This document shows, in pieces, positions 11,154 through 23,970 of a stretch of 64,000 bases of DNA (position 1 is the first letter of the stretch; every line of letters begins with the position of its first letter). The position numbers were made by a program, and so were the translations under genes. The DNA lies in assembly GCA_023653785.1 (NCBI GenBank), contig JAMKCH010010254.1, positions 1-64,000 on the forward strand, written 5' to 3'. The notes under the pieces were generated by a model. The model was not told where the DNA came from, did no database searches, and was given only the letters and a program-made list of their open reading frames with translations. Source of the stretch: Ophioderma brevispina. Its lineage: Eukaryota > Echinodermata > Ophiuroidea > Amphilepidida > Ophiodermatidae.

Positions 11154-11796
11154 GTGTCAAAAGAAACCCGCAAACCTTGTTTTGAACTTGCCTGCCATCG
11201 TAATCGTTCCCCCATAGAAACCAATGCTTGACTTTCGTCGCGCAGACAGAAAGGACCCGAATCATGCATCTTATTACATAAAGACTGCGGTATTTTGGGC
11301 TTATTCCACTCAGGTGTGATTCTAATATATTGGTAAGCATTCCAAATATGTAAAAACCGGGGTTCGACAGAAATTGGGGGCGCTTCTTTCTGGAATCTCC
11401 TCATGTCTCTTAAACACCGGCTTTCCAATATGGCTAATTGAAACACTGCTTCAAGGTAGTTCAAAACACTTCATCGGTCGTTCATGAAAAACCGATATGG
11501 CCCGCGTGTCGATTGGCTATCCAGTTTAGATCCTAAGATCGAGGTTATTAGATGTAGCGGGGGATAAGTACAACAACACTCAAAGGATGACAGTTGTTTT
11601 TTGTCCGTTGTCATTTTCCACTTTACTTGCCGCCGTATTTCGCACAGATGTAGGGCTAACCACAGCTGCCATCAGGTAACTCTTTGTGCCTGCACAGGTG
11701 TAATTTCTTTTGGTTGTAATGTAAACCTTCCTTTGAACAGAAAGCCCAAACACCAACAAAGGTTCTACTGAAAGTAAATCTGTTCCAATTTATTTG
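11154..11796. repeat. Block d, copy 1
   Basis: This block aligns in direct orientation with 19558-20186 over about 640 bp, with high identity broken by numerous 1-5 base indels. Landmarks are gcaaaccttgttttgaactt, tggtaagcattccaaatatg and gatcctaagatcgaggttat. A 145-codon minus-strand frame (11027-11464) crosses it, but indels between the copies break that frame, so I do not call it a gene. Confidence 0.92.
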
Positions 11797-11802
11797 CTAC
11801 CC

Positions 11803-12146
11803 TTTCGTACATCCTATCCATTCTTTGTCTGATACGGATCACTAGTTTTGAACAAAAGCTATTATGTAACCCGCTGCAATTTACCCCATGTCCCAAGTTT
11901 GCGCTCGATCGTTAGCAATTCCACCACCTTGAAAAGTTGAATAACTGTCTTTTAACTACGAAAATATCCTGGATAATCCTGTCTTATTGTTTTTGTTTTT
12001 ACAAAATGCTCACATATTCGTCGTTACTTGTTTTATCCACGGTCTTTTATCATCTGGCACTTGTTTTCTGTAACTCATATTGAGAATATTAACGTAATTG
12101 ACTTGGGTCAAACTTAATGTTTTAATCTTCAGTTTGTCTTGTAACA
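11803..12146. repeat. Block c, copy 2
   Basis: This is the direct repeat of 10498-10836, and it directly follows block d. The second d copy at 19.6-20.2 kb is not followed by block c, so a c-d-c' arrangement exists only here. Confidence 0.9.
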
Positions 12147-12889
12147 AATCCCGTGAATTTGAAAATTTGCATCGGCGGATAAATACAAATAAATGGAAAT
12201 GGTATGAATGGATTTTGAAAACCATTATGGATATAATATGTTATAATAGGGACCATTTGATAGACACAACAAACAACACGATCAACCACTGAAACCAAAC
12301 TTGAGTTACCCTCAAACACAATGTCAGGTGTCATTGTGAACAGAGACCATTCCCTTATTTGTCAAAGACCTATTACAATATGTAGTGTACAAGTTTATAC
12401 GGGTTTAATGGAACCAAACTTTAAGTAGGTAAGGATAAGAAAGAGACCAGAAAATAAAAAATCAGCAACCGTGCTACTTCACGCATGCCTTGAGTGTGTA
12501 CTCATCAGTCAAACTTGGAATGGCTTTAAATTGTGGCCTACTATGCGTAAATGCGCCTTTTCTAAAAAAAACCAGTGAAGGCCAAAGATGAATTTGTATG
12601 TTGAGAAGAGGATAGGCCTTACATATATTTTTATTTTTTTGTATTTTTGGTCACAGGGCTAATCTCTGCATTACATCTGTTTCTATATTAGTAACGCTGA
12701 CGGGATGTGGCGATTAACCTCCCTTTTGAAACTCCTGCAAGTCCCGGGTTCGGGTGCTACATGAGCAGAAGGGCTTCCATAAGCCTACTGAGAATGGTAG
12801 AAACGATCTTCTGTGGGAGGCCAATTTGGCTTTGGGACTTTTTAATCACCGAAGGTCCATGAGACCTGCTGAGCGCCTAAGGCTAGGAT
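12147..12889. other. Stretch with no recognised gene
   Basis: Short frames only. The last part (about 12660-12889) may be the decayed 3' UTR of the minus-strand LINE that follows. Confidence 0.45.
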
Positions 12890-14790
12890 CAACTGAAACA
12901 ACTCAGGTTAAGCACTGCGGAGTAGATTTGGTGGCTTGCCCATAAAACATGCGGTGGAAAGAGTGACAATGCCAACTGCCCTGCGATGACCAAGTGGTTT
13001 GGATGTGATGAGTGGTGAGCTCACTCTCGGGATACCAATGATGGAAAATGGCACGTCTCTGGATTGAATCAAGTTTGGATCGTGAAGTGGGTGTTTTGCT
13101 CACACCATGCTGGAACTTAACTATTCCATGTTGGCTCGAACCATGGATTTATATATAACAGCCCTTTCAGTCCAAGTTGTCCCCAAATCGGGTGGAGCGG
13201 GGAAAACGGAGCACAATCGCTGAACTGGCAGTTTTAGCCATGTTGGTAATCACAGGAGACCATACAGGCATTATTGATGGAGATCAAGTAGACACCCTGT
13301 CCACCTCTTCTAGAGTTGTTCCGAAGAAGTGGAGACTTGGATTGCCTGTTGCAGCATCTTTCTGTTTAATATTGTTACAGTTTTACCACTTGGCAGCACC
13401 GAAAAGTTCATTCCATGAAGTTGGACCAAGACTCGATTTCCTGCAAGTCTTTGGTTGCTAGGGAGCTCTGGATTCTGTCCTCTTTTGACTTTAGGATGGA
13501 TCAGGATTCTTCTTGTGATGTCGTCATGAATATAATAAAAAGAAGAGGACCGATGTATTGAGCCTTGTGGTACATCTGCATTGATTCGAACTTCGTTTGC
13601 TGGATACCCTCGCCGTTTAGGATGACTCTGAGGCAGCGGGTCAACTCAGGTAGTCCCTTCAAGCCACTTCAGTAACTTAGCTGAGAATCCTAAGGCAGAA
13701 AACTTGCCCAGTAGACCAGGATCCAACACTTCTGTCAAATCTTTACTGCATACAATACATCCAATTCTCCAGCTTCCTCTCGTCATTGATGGAATTAGTG
13801 ATGCATTGGGAAACAATGGCCAGACCTGAAGCCATAACTGTCGTGTTTGAATCAATGAATGCGCATCAGATGGCCCCACATTGTTTCATAGATCATTCTA
13901 TCCATTCCTTGATATTATGAGATAAGCAAGGAGATCGGTCGATATGTTACGTTAGGCGAATGCTTGTTTACCCCCTTCTTATGACATGGATGACTTCAGC
14001 TACTTTTCACATACTGGCATGTGCCGTATCAAGGCAAAGTTGGAATAGCCGTGCCAGGTGGAACCGGCCCAAAGTTTCTGGGGCAGTCATTTCTCGAAAC
14101 GATGGCTGGGATGCCATCAGGTCCGGAGGCTTTGTTGACATCTAATTTTAACAGTTGTTTCTTTACCTTCCTTGGCACGAACACCATCTTGCCACAACTT
14201 GAGGTAGTTCTCCGAGGAATGCTGGAGACAGGCTTGTCATTTTCAGCAGCAGGAATGGTAGACTTTTCACTGAAGAAAGTCGGCAGAGAGGTATGTAGAT
14301 TTGCCTGATTTAAGGACTGGTATTTCAGACTTCCCTCCTTTTCCCATTAGGCTACGAGCTGTCCACCACCAAGACTTAGATCCAGTCTGGAGCTCGTCTG
14401 TCATTTTATCTCTGACTCTGATCTTGTGAGTGGACGCAGCTTTCCTAGAAACAGATGTATACTCGTTTCTAGCCTTGTTGTAATTTAGGCGAGCTTTGGG
14501 AGTTCCAAGAGATTTCCACCTTCTCCAGGCACTATCTTTCTTCTTCAGAGCTTTGTCGCAGCCTTCGTTCCACCATTCTGGATAAGATTCAAAGGCCTTG
14601 ATCACCTTTTGTGGAATGAATTCTTGCATGGCATCAATGATGGTATTGGTGACATTCTCACATTTATCAGGGCAGTCTCTTATAAGTCGACTATTCCATG
14701 GAGTTGCTGCAAGATAGTTCCTCAGTCCATTCCAGTCAGCTTGTTTTTATAGCCAAACTTTCCTTGGTGGAGTCGCATCAGATAATGATA
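12890..14790 (-). pseudogene. Degraded LINE ORF2 (reverse transcriptase), 5'-truncated
   Basis: Reading the minus strand from 14790 downward, the usual non-LTR order appears. First is a pre-RT linker (RKVWL, stop, KQADWNGLRNYL, then PEWWNEGCDKALKKK) in a frame to 14267. RT motifs follow: LDVNKASGPDGIPA, KKG, YRPISLL, YGFRSGH, a DLT..LD segment, VPQGS and, after a frame slip, IGPLLF. The C-terminal part near 13070-12960 has LDSIQRRA and LGHRRAVG. Several stops and frameshifts break it, and no FADD box is intact. The set of motifs fits the Jockey/CR1 group. The N-terminal endonuclease is missing, and the truncation point lies at the ATAATGAT microsatellite, typical of 5'-truncated insertion. 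Confidence 0.93.
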
Positions 14791-14836
14791 ATGATAAATA
14801 CATCAAATAATGATAATGATAAATACATCAAATTGG
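14775..14836. repeat. Short tandem repeat (ataatgataatgataaatacatcaa, two units)
   Basis: Two nearly identical units of about 26 bp lie at the broken 5' edge of the LINE remnant. They may have grown after insertion. Confidence 0.85.
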
Positions 14837-14889
14837 TTAATGGTTATCAAACAAACAATCGCAAAAAAATAATAATTCGAGTGCTTTGA

Positions 14890-17220
14890 AAATACTTCAC
14901 ACATAATTTTAGATCGAAAATAGCTACATTCAATTGTGTCATAGGAAAGTTATTTAAGATTGTGTTTTATTGAAGTGGATGAAAGCTTTTATTTGTCCTT
15001 TCTTCTGTTTTCTTTGTATTTAAGTCATGTACAAGGACTTTATTAATTCTAGTGAACGCCTAGCATATTACTATTCTTCCGTTTTCTTTTCAACTAAGGT
15101 GCAAGACCTTTATTAAACGAGAGAAAGTGCTTTAGATTTATTAAATGCACTTTTTATTTTTCATTGGCAGGATTTTTGTCATCATTCTATTATAAAAGTT
15201 TATTTAGAGTTGCTACGATCAACCGATCGTAAGATAAATAGACAACTTAGATCCGATTGATAGATTCTGCATACTAGAAAAGGGTGGTTTGATGACCTCA
15301 AAGCCCAGATTTAATTTACTTTGGTTTATTTTATCGTCCTCTTGTGATTTCAAAATACGAGGATTCCTTACATCAATATACACAATTATAGACGTGGATT
15401 TCTTAGCATCATCTCGGCTTAAGCTAACATCACCACGAGAATTTATCTGGTACAATAAACATAAGTCTGATCTCATTTCAGTATCAAAACACTTATACTC
15501 GTCTTATCAGGTTGTGTTAAATCACGTTGATGCTATGATTTCCAATTGGAACTGCTCATCAAGAACCTCTGGCCCTTTACTGTTCATTCATTCTCCGTAT
15601 ATGATGGGATTTGTACGCCTGTAACGTCAATGTTTTGGTATGAAGCTCTAATGACGCTTAAGTTACCTTTAAAGCGTGTGAATTGAAACGTTACCTTTTT
15701 ATATTTTTATTCTAAAAATAAAGCTACGACAACGCTTTATCTGGATATTTAGGTAGGTTTTATATCTATTTTTCTTCAAAAATTGGTGATACACCCTTGA
15801 CTTTTGTATTAGATTTCCGATCAATAAGCTTTCTTTCAATGCGAGACATCATACTCAATTCTGGTTAAAACGGTTTCTTTCGCGTTTCGTTATGAGTTTG
15901 ATTTACAATAAAGCTTCTCTGAAGCTGAATACATTTAATCTAAAAAATCGAAACACTATAATGCTAGAGAATTGTAAAAATACCCACTTTTTAAACATCC
16001 GAATACTATTTACAACTACGCAAAATAGGTTAATAGACGAAAAATGCTCGTAGGATATGGCATCAAGTTTTGAGGATATAAGGCAATTGAAGAAGAAAGG
16101 AGTATATAACATATTGACGAAAATTATCGGTCGTGAGGGGGAATATTTTAATGCAGCCATGATACTATTACTGTCATCGAACCGTGAGATGAACCCAAAT
16201 ATGATGCCGTCTAAATTGATTATCCTAGTTACATGATATCGTGCACGATATAGTTTATTAAGTGATTCAAACTAAATAGGTGGTTCCCCTTTCTTGCGGT
16301 TTACGAAAATAGTTGTTGTAATTGACATAATATATGAGGATTTAACGAATTGCATTTCAAAGCATGTGAGAAAAAAAAACGAAATTGTCAGATATTACTG
16401 TATATAATATTTTGTATTATTATATTTGCCGAGAATAATATATTTCCCCCTAAAAACAAGGCAGCGGTCCGCTCCATGAGTTTGAATAGTGGCAAAATGT
16501 CGATTTCTACAACGTCAGGGTTATGTGCACTTGAACCTTTGTTATGCATCTTTTCTAGCGTTATGTGGACATTCCTAAGTCCCCACATTACGCCTCCTTT
16601 GTATTGCAGTTTATAATATTGCAGTTATAATAACAAAGGATGTGAATATCAATTTATGCAAATATATTCAAATGTTTAAATTTTGTACTATTATACATAT
16701 GCCACAGGTTTTGTAATACAAAGTCACTGTCGTATTGTAATACAAAGTCGCTATCGTGCCATCGTGCGAGATGTAATCAAAATACTTAATATTTTCCTTT
16801 AAATTTATTATAAGAGTGAAAGTGCTCCTAATTCTGATGCAACATGCCTCTTAAAATGTCATACCGTTATTATTTGAATTGTTAAAAACGTCAGAATTAT
16901 GCTCAACTAGTCTTTAAGTTCTAGAGAAATACTTTCGTGCTCCACGTTCTTATCATGATTTCCAGTTCACCTAAATAATGAAAACTTCCAGTTACAATAT
17001 GTAAGACTTCCATAATTACATTTACTTTAATAATTTGATGTTTCTTGAGAATCTGGTTTATTATTGATATATCAATTTGTTATACTCTCACAAGTTTAAC
17101 ACCATTTCACTTAGATAATCCCGTAATATTAGGTGTTGCATAAGTCAATGAAAATACTAATGCTTTACGGGAACGTGCACTGAAGTGGTTTGGGTGTCGG
17201 TTATATACAATTGGGCATAA
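14890..17220. other. 2.3-kb stretch with no recognised gene
   Basis: The longest frames here are about 110 codons and overlap on opposite strands without motifs. Near 16712-16758, a 25-bp segment (gtaatacaaagtc.ct.tcgt) is repeated in tandem. Part of 16600-16680 (a trinucleotide-poor aacaaaggatgtgaatat segment) is the reverse complement of a motif in block D near 43270. Confidence 0.5.
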
Positions 17221-17229
17221 TTCTGGTCA

Positions 17230-18160
17230 GAATTTATTAAAGAACGAGTCCAGCCAAGATCAATGCTCAAGCAAACTCGAATGAACTCATATCAAAATAC
17301 CTATTTTAAAGCAATTGCGACATTTCGAATGGAACTTCGACCGCGTCGTCTGCTGAATTAATGTCGCCGGCGATATTAATTATAAAATCATTCTGTTTAC
17401 CCATAAGCGCGCTGATTTGGGTCAGGGCTAATGTATATAAAAGCTATATAACCAGGCAAAAATATAATTTTTTTCAAATGGGCCAGTGTCTCTTTAAGTG
17501 TTAAGGCACTGTCAGTGATTTGCTAAATCAGAAAATCGAAAAAATCATCAAAAATCAGATTTTTGTAACAAGTATAGGTATCCTAACATATCCCGCAAGT
17601 GATAGTTTTAAAAGCAACCTCATAAGAACAAAATCGGATATTTTAGTCACTACTGTCCGAACGGACACTTGCTACAACACGTATTGGAATGGGGATTCAT
17701 ATCTTTGAACACTGCTGTTTTCTTCTTTTTCTGTCAATTTTTTTCACTTCGAAAATATACCTTATGAGAGTCCTACAAATTTCAAATATTTTTTATCTTT
17801 CGGGTAAATCACTGATAGTGTCTTTAAAACACAAGAAAACACACGCCAGAGTTGATTCTCACGGCATGCACCTTGTTTGACCGGTCTGTGACCTTTGTGG
17901 TTTTGATATTAATGAGTACGAGTCTATGATATTCATGTAATAGACACCGCTGTTGATTAAAGTTACAGCAAACTTAAAAATTAGCCTACAAATTATCTGG
18001 ATGTCTTTAGCTTCTTATTAATGTCTCTGCTTTTGGGTATGTTATTTTTGTGTGTAAAATATATCTCTATTCTTCCAATGGCCAAGACTATCATTTGCGA
18101 GCACATTGAAGAATTTAATATTTTCTGAAAATGTGCCAGTGCCGCTTTAAGTGTACATGT
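17230..18160. mobile_element. Rearranged DNA element, split by a MITE
   Basis: The right part (17828-18160) matches about 59830-60152 in direct orientation. The left part (about 17330-17499) matches 59640-59800 in reverse complement, for example around gtcgccggcga. The ends read ccagtg.c.ctttaagtg at both 17482-17499 and 18136-18158. The family therefore has terminal repeats near cacttaaag.g.cactgg. The intact-looking relative is the insertion 59608-60152 in block D'. This copy is either an inversion derivative or two partial copies joined at the inserted MITE. Confidence 0.7.
17505..17823. mobile_element. 319-bp TTAA-flanked MITE
   Basis: The left end ggcactgtcagtgatttgc pairs with the right end, whose complement reads agacactatcagtgattta. 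TTAA lies on both sides (17501-17504 and 17824-17827). No transposase is encoded. The element sits at the junction between the two halves of the 17230-18160 element and so inserted into it or at its rearrangement point. Confidence 0.85.
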
Positions 18161-19557
18161 ATAAGGTCTTGTGCACTCCCGTTGGTTTACAAGGGGCTCA
18201 TGTGGATTTCCCCTCTGAAAACTGCTTTGCCTTTGATATTTTTTACCAAAACTCTGGTCATTGATGGGATACCTCAACACAACCACATAACAGGAAAAAG
18301 ATGAAAACCAGTTGTACCGATTCAAAATGGCGATCCAAAAATTGTTTTTATGTCGCTGCACAAAATACTTCCGCCGAAAAATTAAAAAATACTTTTCCGA
18401 AGAACTTTTTCCATAAAATTTAGAACATAATAGGAGAATATTTACATTAACATACATTGCTGAAGTTAAAATTTTTAAAAATTTTCTCTAATACGATTTG
18501 AGGGGCAAACCAAAATTTGAATAGCACCAGCAAAATGCTCATTGGACGATTTGATTTTTTTTTACCAAAATATGCGCCACTGATATTCAGCCTATTACAT
18601 AAAATGTTGGAGAAAATAATAATCACGGCATGTGATGGGCCCATTCGAGTAGGGTGGCAATGTAGCATATTTCGTACACGCTATATCCAATTTATCTTTT
18701 TTTAATTCCCGTTAATGTGCGCTATAGAAAACTGTTGAGCGACGAAATTATGCTAGCACGGACAGCCGACATGACGAAGCCAATGCAATGGCTGTCGGGC
18801 CCGCTGTCGGGACATCGTCACCATAAATGGTGCACGTGATTCTTCCTCCCTCACAGAGTACTGTAGGGTATTTTATATATTGGATAAACGAAATCTTGAC
18901 GAAAAAGTCTAAATTGTTGTAAAAAAATGTAATTCCAAGTAGGGGTTGTTTTTAGCTATGAATAACAAACAGGGACGATGTTGTATCTGAGCTATGGGCC
19001 GGCCCACATTAAAGCCTTCAAATAGGTTTGTGGTTTGTAGTTTGAATTGCAGTGGTTTGCAGTTTGAAAATTCAGAAAATCCTCGTATAAATCAAAATAC
19101 ATTGTCCTAATAAATACAAAAATACATTTTGATTCATTTGGATCAGCTACTATATTGAATAAGGCTTGGCCGCTATCGTCTGCCCACATCGTTTGTCCTG
19201 CATGCCATTGGTCATGGCAACACGCCATCCTTACAATGTTTTCACAACAAAGTTGTTTTTAGCAAGGGCAAAACAATCTTCAAAGGCTGTGCTACAATAA
19301 TTTCCCTTATTAGAAAACTACAGTGACCTCCATATTAACGCTATCTAACTCTATGCATACATTCACAAATAAATATCGTAATCAAGGAATAACCGCCTTT
19401 AATTAAAATGGCGACCTCCTCATCTGGAAATCACCTTAAATGGGTGCATTAAAGTGACAGGAGGAGATTTTTTTGGATACGAATTTCTCTCAAAATTCAC
19501 TGGATCGGTTGTAGACCACCCTACCGAGAACGTTTCGAAGGTTTATTGAACAAACAG
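18161..19557. other. Stretch with no recognised gene
   Basis: A 154-codon minus-strand frame (17993-18457) overlaps the mobile element to the left and shows no motif. Near 18740-18830 a GC-richer patch has repeated ctgtcgg words and weak hairpin potential. Confidence 0.5.
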
Positions 19558-20186
19558 GTGCAAAAGAAAACCGCAAACCTTGTTTTGAACTTGCCTGCCA
19601 TCGTAATCGTTCCCCATAGAAAACCATGCTTTGACTTTCTGTCGTGCACGACAGAAAGTACCGAATCATCATCTTATTACATAAAGACGGCGTATTTGGC
19701 TTATTCACTTCAGGTGTGATCTAATATATTGGTAAGCATTCCAAATATGTAAAAAACCGGGGTTCGACAAAAATTGGGGGCGCTTCTTTCTGGAAATCTC
19801 CTCATGTCTCTTTAAACACCGCCTTCATATGGCTAATTGAAACACCTGCTTCAAGGTAGTTCAAAACACTTCATCGGTCGTTCATGAAAAACCGGATATG
19901 GCCCGCGTGTCAGATGGCTATCAGTTTAGATCCTAAGATCGAGGTTATTAGATGTAGCGATAAGTGCACTCAAAGGATGACAAGATTGTTGTGTCGTTTG
20001 TCAGTTCCACTTTACTTGCCGCGCGTACTTTCGCACAGAAGTAGGGCTACCACACCTGCCATCAGGTTAACGCTTTGTGCCTGCACAGTGTAATTTCATT
20101 TTGGTTGTAATGTAAACCTTCCTTTGACAGAAAGCCCAAAAACCAAACAAAGTTCTACTGAAAGTAAATCTGTTCCAATTTATTTG
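19558..20186. repeat. Block d, copy 2
   Basis: This is the direct counterpart of 11154-11796. It differs mainly by small indels, for example an inserted gtgcacgacagaaag patch near 19645. It ends at ccaatttatttg, exactly where copy 1 continues into block c'. Confidence 0.92.
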
Positions 20187-21843
20187 ACCCTTTCCATATA
20201 CTAGGCTTATTTACACGGTAGAGGCTGAAAGCCCGCAATTTCAGTAAGATTAAAGCGGTGAGCAACCCAAAGTGCACATGTTAGGTGATGACATTTAGTT
20301 CAGCACCCTGTAGCCGACTTGAGACGTTGCTCTGCAACTCACAACCCAACAATTTCCACTTTACGAAAATAAAATCAGTGTGTTGTAATAGTTAAACAAG
20401 AATGTGTGATGATCGTTCATTGGCATGGGCACCCGTGGGCATTATCCACTCGACAGTCACTGACTTACACGTTCAAGGAGATTTTAACCACGTGTTTCGG
20501 AAGTGGTGCAAGTTCGTTGTTGAAACACTTCACTTGAACGCTATGAGATTTGGGAATTTACTATGTACTTTGACATGTAATTTCAAGATAGAAATGATCA
20601 CCTTGAAAGGTCGACTATATCTATCATAACACTAAACACGTTAACTTATGCATGATATCAAAAACATCTAGTATGGTTGTAACCGCAAGAGATCAACAAA
20701 ACAATAGAAGTGATAAATTCTATAGTATAATTTTACATTGCTTACGATTCATTTGAGAACAGGAACTGCATATTCTCTTAAACCTCTAAGACAACGCTTT
20801 GTATATGTTATTGAATTGGTAAGAATGCATGAAAAATATCAACAAAATGTATATTGTAAGATATACTACGACTATATTTTAACTGTTGCACATCGTTTGT
20901 TAATTTCACACACCACTTGAACATAATATGATTATAAATAATACCCATATAATTTGATTTTCCAATCATGATAAAAAGTCTACAGAACTGTTTATTCAAT
21001 CCGTTGCAATGTGGGGACATGCGAAGCCTATGTTTGCATTGAAATAACATTAAAATGAATTAAAACAGAAAAATTGAAGTAAAATTATAATAACGTAATC
21101 GTTCAATATTTGTCCATACGAATGGTATATAGCAGAATTACCTATCCCTGTAGTATAACTGTCGCAGGATAAAGCATATCATCTCAACAGACAATGGTTT
21201 TTAAGGATACGTATTATGCTGTGTGTTCTCTGAACATGTGAGTGACAGAGAAGTTATTCCATTTCATCTTACAGTTGATGTAAAAGCAGAGAATAGCCCT
21301 GCATAAAACGTACTGGTGGTTATAGTGGGGAATATTCCGTCAAAAGTGTTTTGGCCGAAGGGTATAATGAGTACCCTTAAACTTCTTTAACTTGATTTAA
21401 ACTGACTGGTTTTACGACCGTAACGCCATGGGTAGTCTTGTTACAGTATCGCGAGGGTTTCTGAAGATACCAAGACATCAATGTTACATTGCAATATCTC
21501 TGTGAAATGTGTACCCCGTGATAGGAGGCAGGAAAGGCAGAAGTGAAAAATAACAAAAAGCGGTATAATTTGATCAAATAAAATCTGAAATGGTTGCTGC
21601 ATATACGAAGAAGACTAATTTTCCCTAGGATGCATGGAAATTGATATTCTCAATAATGGTGTATTTTTCAGGGCTGACATTTACAAAAGGCTCATTACAA
21701 TTGTTGAAAATCAATTATTCAATAGATGTACGTTAAACTACTGCCATTATAATCCCAATTGCATGGTTCAGAAATAGTTTCTACAAAATGAATCAATACA
21801 ATTTTATAACACAGAAGCTTTAAACAACCCATCTCCTTTAATG
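20187..21843. other. 1.7-kb stretch with no recognised gene
   Basis: Short frames only. No repeat partner was found elsewhere in the window. Confidence 0.5.
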
Positions 21844-22777
21844 ATGGTATCTCACCTACTGTTCCCAAAGCAAACAAACTAGAGCTGACAACGGGGCATT
21901 TCTTCTCGTTTGCCCATCCATAGGCTATCAAAAATTCTGACAGTATAAATATCTGCAAATGGCTCTTTAAAACTACGTGTCTCTTACAAACAGATATTTC
22001 CGCCTCTCTCACTATTTGTTTTCATTTTCTTGTCACTTTTTTTTGCAGATTGTTAATCAAATGTATACATAGGGTCGTTGATGTTTTTCTTATCTTATTC
22101 TCATTAAAATCTTTTGTCCTGCTTGGACATCACAATAACAACTCGTATCGATTTCACTTGTAGGTGGATTGCATCATACTACTGAAAAGAATTCCCGCCC
22201 ACTTACCAATAAACATGACAACTGAAAAGAATTTGGCACCCAATTCCCACCCAAAATTTACTGTCCCGCTTGTACTTTACAATAGCAATACGTTTCTGAG
22301 TAGATTGCACCATTGCTACTGAAAAGAATTTCCCGCCTACTTACCAATAAACATGACAACTGAGAAGAAGTTGGCACCCAATCCCCACCCAACTTCAGCC
22401 TAGGACTGATCAAACATAAATAACTACTGCAATTTACACTGCCGATAAATAACTACTGCAATTTACAATAGATCAGGAAATTGATACTATTGGGGGGGGG
22501 GGGGCGGCATTGTGTTTGAATCCAACAACAGGAATGACCCTAGAATTTTTTGTTATTTTTGGTAGAAGAATTATCTGATCGATGCGCAAATTGAAAAATC
22601 CCAAAGCTATTCTCTTTTAAGATCCTTGAAAGTATCACCGTTTGTATAAAACGTACAATGTTTGTGTCTTTATAATAATAGAGACACAATGCCACAGAAA
22701 TACAAAGTTATCGAGCGGAAATGTTGTACAGGGTGTATCGAAATGACAATTTATAGGAAAACTACAGATTTCATAAC
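21844..22777. repeat. Segmental duplication block A, copy 2
   Basis: This copy aligns with 547-1438. It carries a run of 13 G at 22492-22504 where copy 1 has no run, and a 31-bp tandem near 22419-22470 (gataaataactactgcaa). The end of the match coincides with the point where copy 1 enters its hairpin. Confidence 0.9.
22111..22390. repeat. Two tandem units of about 146 bp, block A copy 2
   Basis: Equivalent to 811-1090. The second unit is more degraded near 22258-22300. Confidence 0.75.
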
Positions 22778-23121
22778 TTGACCGTGAGACTAGCTTCCCT
22801 TTTGGGGAGGTAGAAGGTTGAAAATGAGAGAGTGTGCTGAGTTAAAAATCGTAGTTAGACATTTAATCCCAGATTAATCGCTTGTTAATTTTAATCCTGT
22901 ACAGTGTCAAAATTGTGAATATCTCTCTATACGTGATAGTACACGATGCATTGGCATTTAGTACGGCACTTTTTACTGTTAGTACTTACTCGGACTAAGT
23001 TATAGCCTGATAAGCGCAGATAAAAGACGGCTTTGCACCCAGGGCTTTTCTTTTTCAAGTGTTTAGGCCTTATTTATAAAATATTATGTTACTCACCGGC
23101 AAGTGTCAAAAATTAATACAG

Positions 23122-23286
23122 GTGATGGAGGAGATATAGTCCTCCGGGCTCACAGTCCGGGAACAATGGTGAACAATAGGGCAATCGATTCAGTTGACTT
23201 TTCACGCAATATTAGTTCACGCTTTATTCCGTTGTCGTCTATGAAGCCCGACTATGATACCTGCCGGACTATGATTACTTTCATAC
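23122..23286. mobile_element. Second copy of the tagtccgg MITE
   Basis: Left end ..atatagtcctccgggctcac with a second agtccgg; right end gccggactatgattactttc. Internal acgctttattccgttgtc matches the MITE at 5226-5391. The size, about 165 bp, is the same. It lies upstream of block B', not at the homologous position of the other copy, so it is an independent insertion or a moved one. Confidence 0.8.
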
Positions 23287-23970
23287 CGGCTATTATTTAT
23301 ATTATATCTATACACAACTGGAAAATTGTGTTTGGAAACTATCCATTTCCATTTAGAATAATAAACTTTATTTAATTTGGTATTGGCCACGAGACACGTG
23401 GTCCCGTAATTGATTTCAAAGCATTTTACAATCACCCACGTTCAATCATGGCAACCACAACTGATATCCGACGTAAGTGAAGGTTGAGGGATACATGGCA
23501 GCAAAATCTTGAAAACAACATATTTTACAATAAAATCAAGATAGAACAATACAAAGACACAACTTGCAAATATCTGCATAAACTTTATAGGTCCAGACGG
23601 TAAACGTAAAATATATCCATTTAAGCCTCTTGAGATGTTATTGATTCTGTGGATACAAAATGCCTCTCTCCCGAACAGTCGCTTGGATTTACTATAGTCA
23701 AGATTTGTATGGCTATAAGGAGTAGAACTAATCGTTATTTTGAGTGCTGATCACAATAGCAGTATCGATTTATTCCATAAAGGTTATCATGGATTAGTCT
23801 GGAACGATTGTCATATTCACTCTGGTGCTGTAAAACATCCTGATGTATCTCCCTACCGAGTTTGAAGATATTCGGTTTTATTTGTAGAGTGGATAAATGA
23901 AATATCTTACGCCCGCTTGCCCACTCGACCGACCGACCGCCAGTTAGACAACCAAATATCCATAATACCA
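23287..23970. other. Spacer between MITE and block B'
   Basis: No partner near block B copy 1 and no recognisable frame. Confidence 0.5.

Noticed and set aside
11027..11464. 145-codon minus-strand frame
   Set aside because: It crosses the edge of block d, and indels between d and d' break the frame, so it is not under coding constraint.
14775..14836. CRISPR-like direct repeat
   Set aside because: Only two adjacent units without spacers in a eukaryotic repeat setting; it is a simple tandem repeat.
17993..18457. Longest open frame, 154 codons, minus strand
   Set aside because: It overlaps a mobile element, has no known motif, and the related copy near 60 kb does not keep the frame.
18740..18830. 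Hairpin around repeated ctgtcgg words
   Set aside because: Pairing is short and interrupted, so it is not distinguishable from chance.
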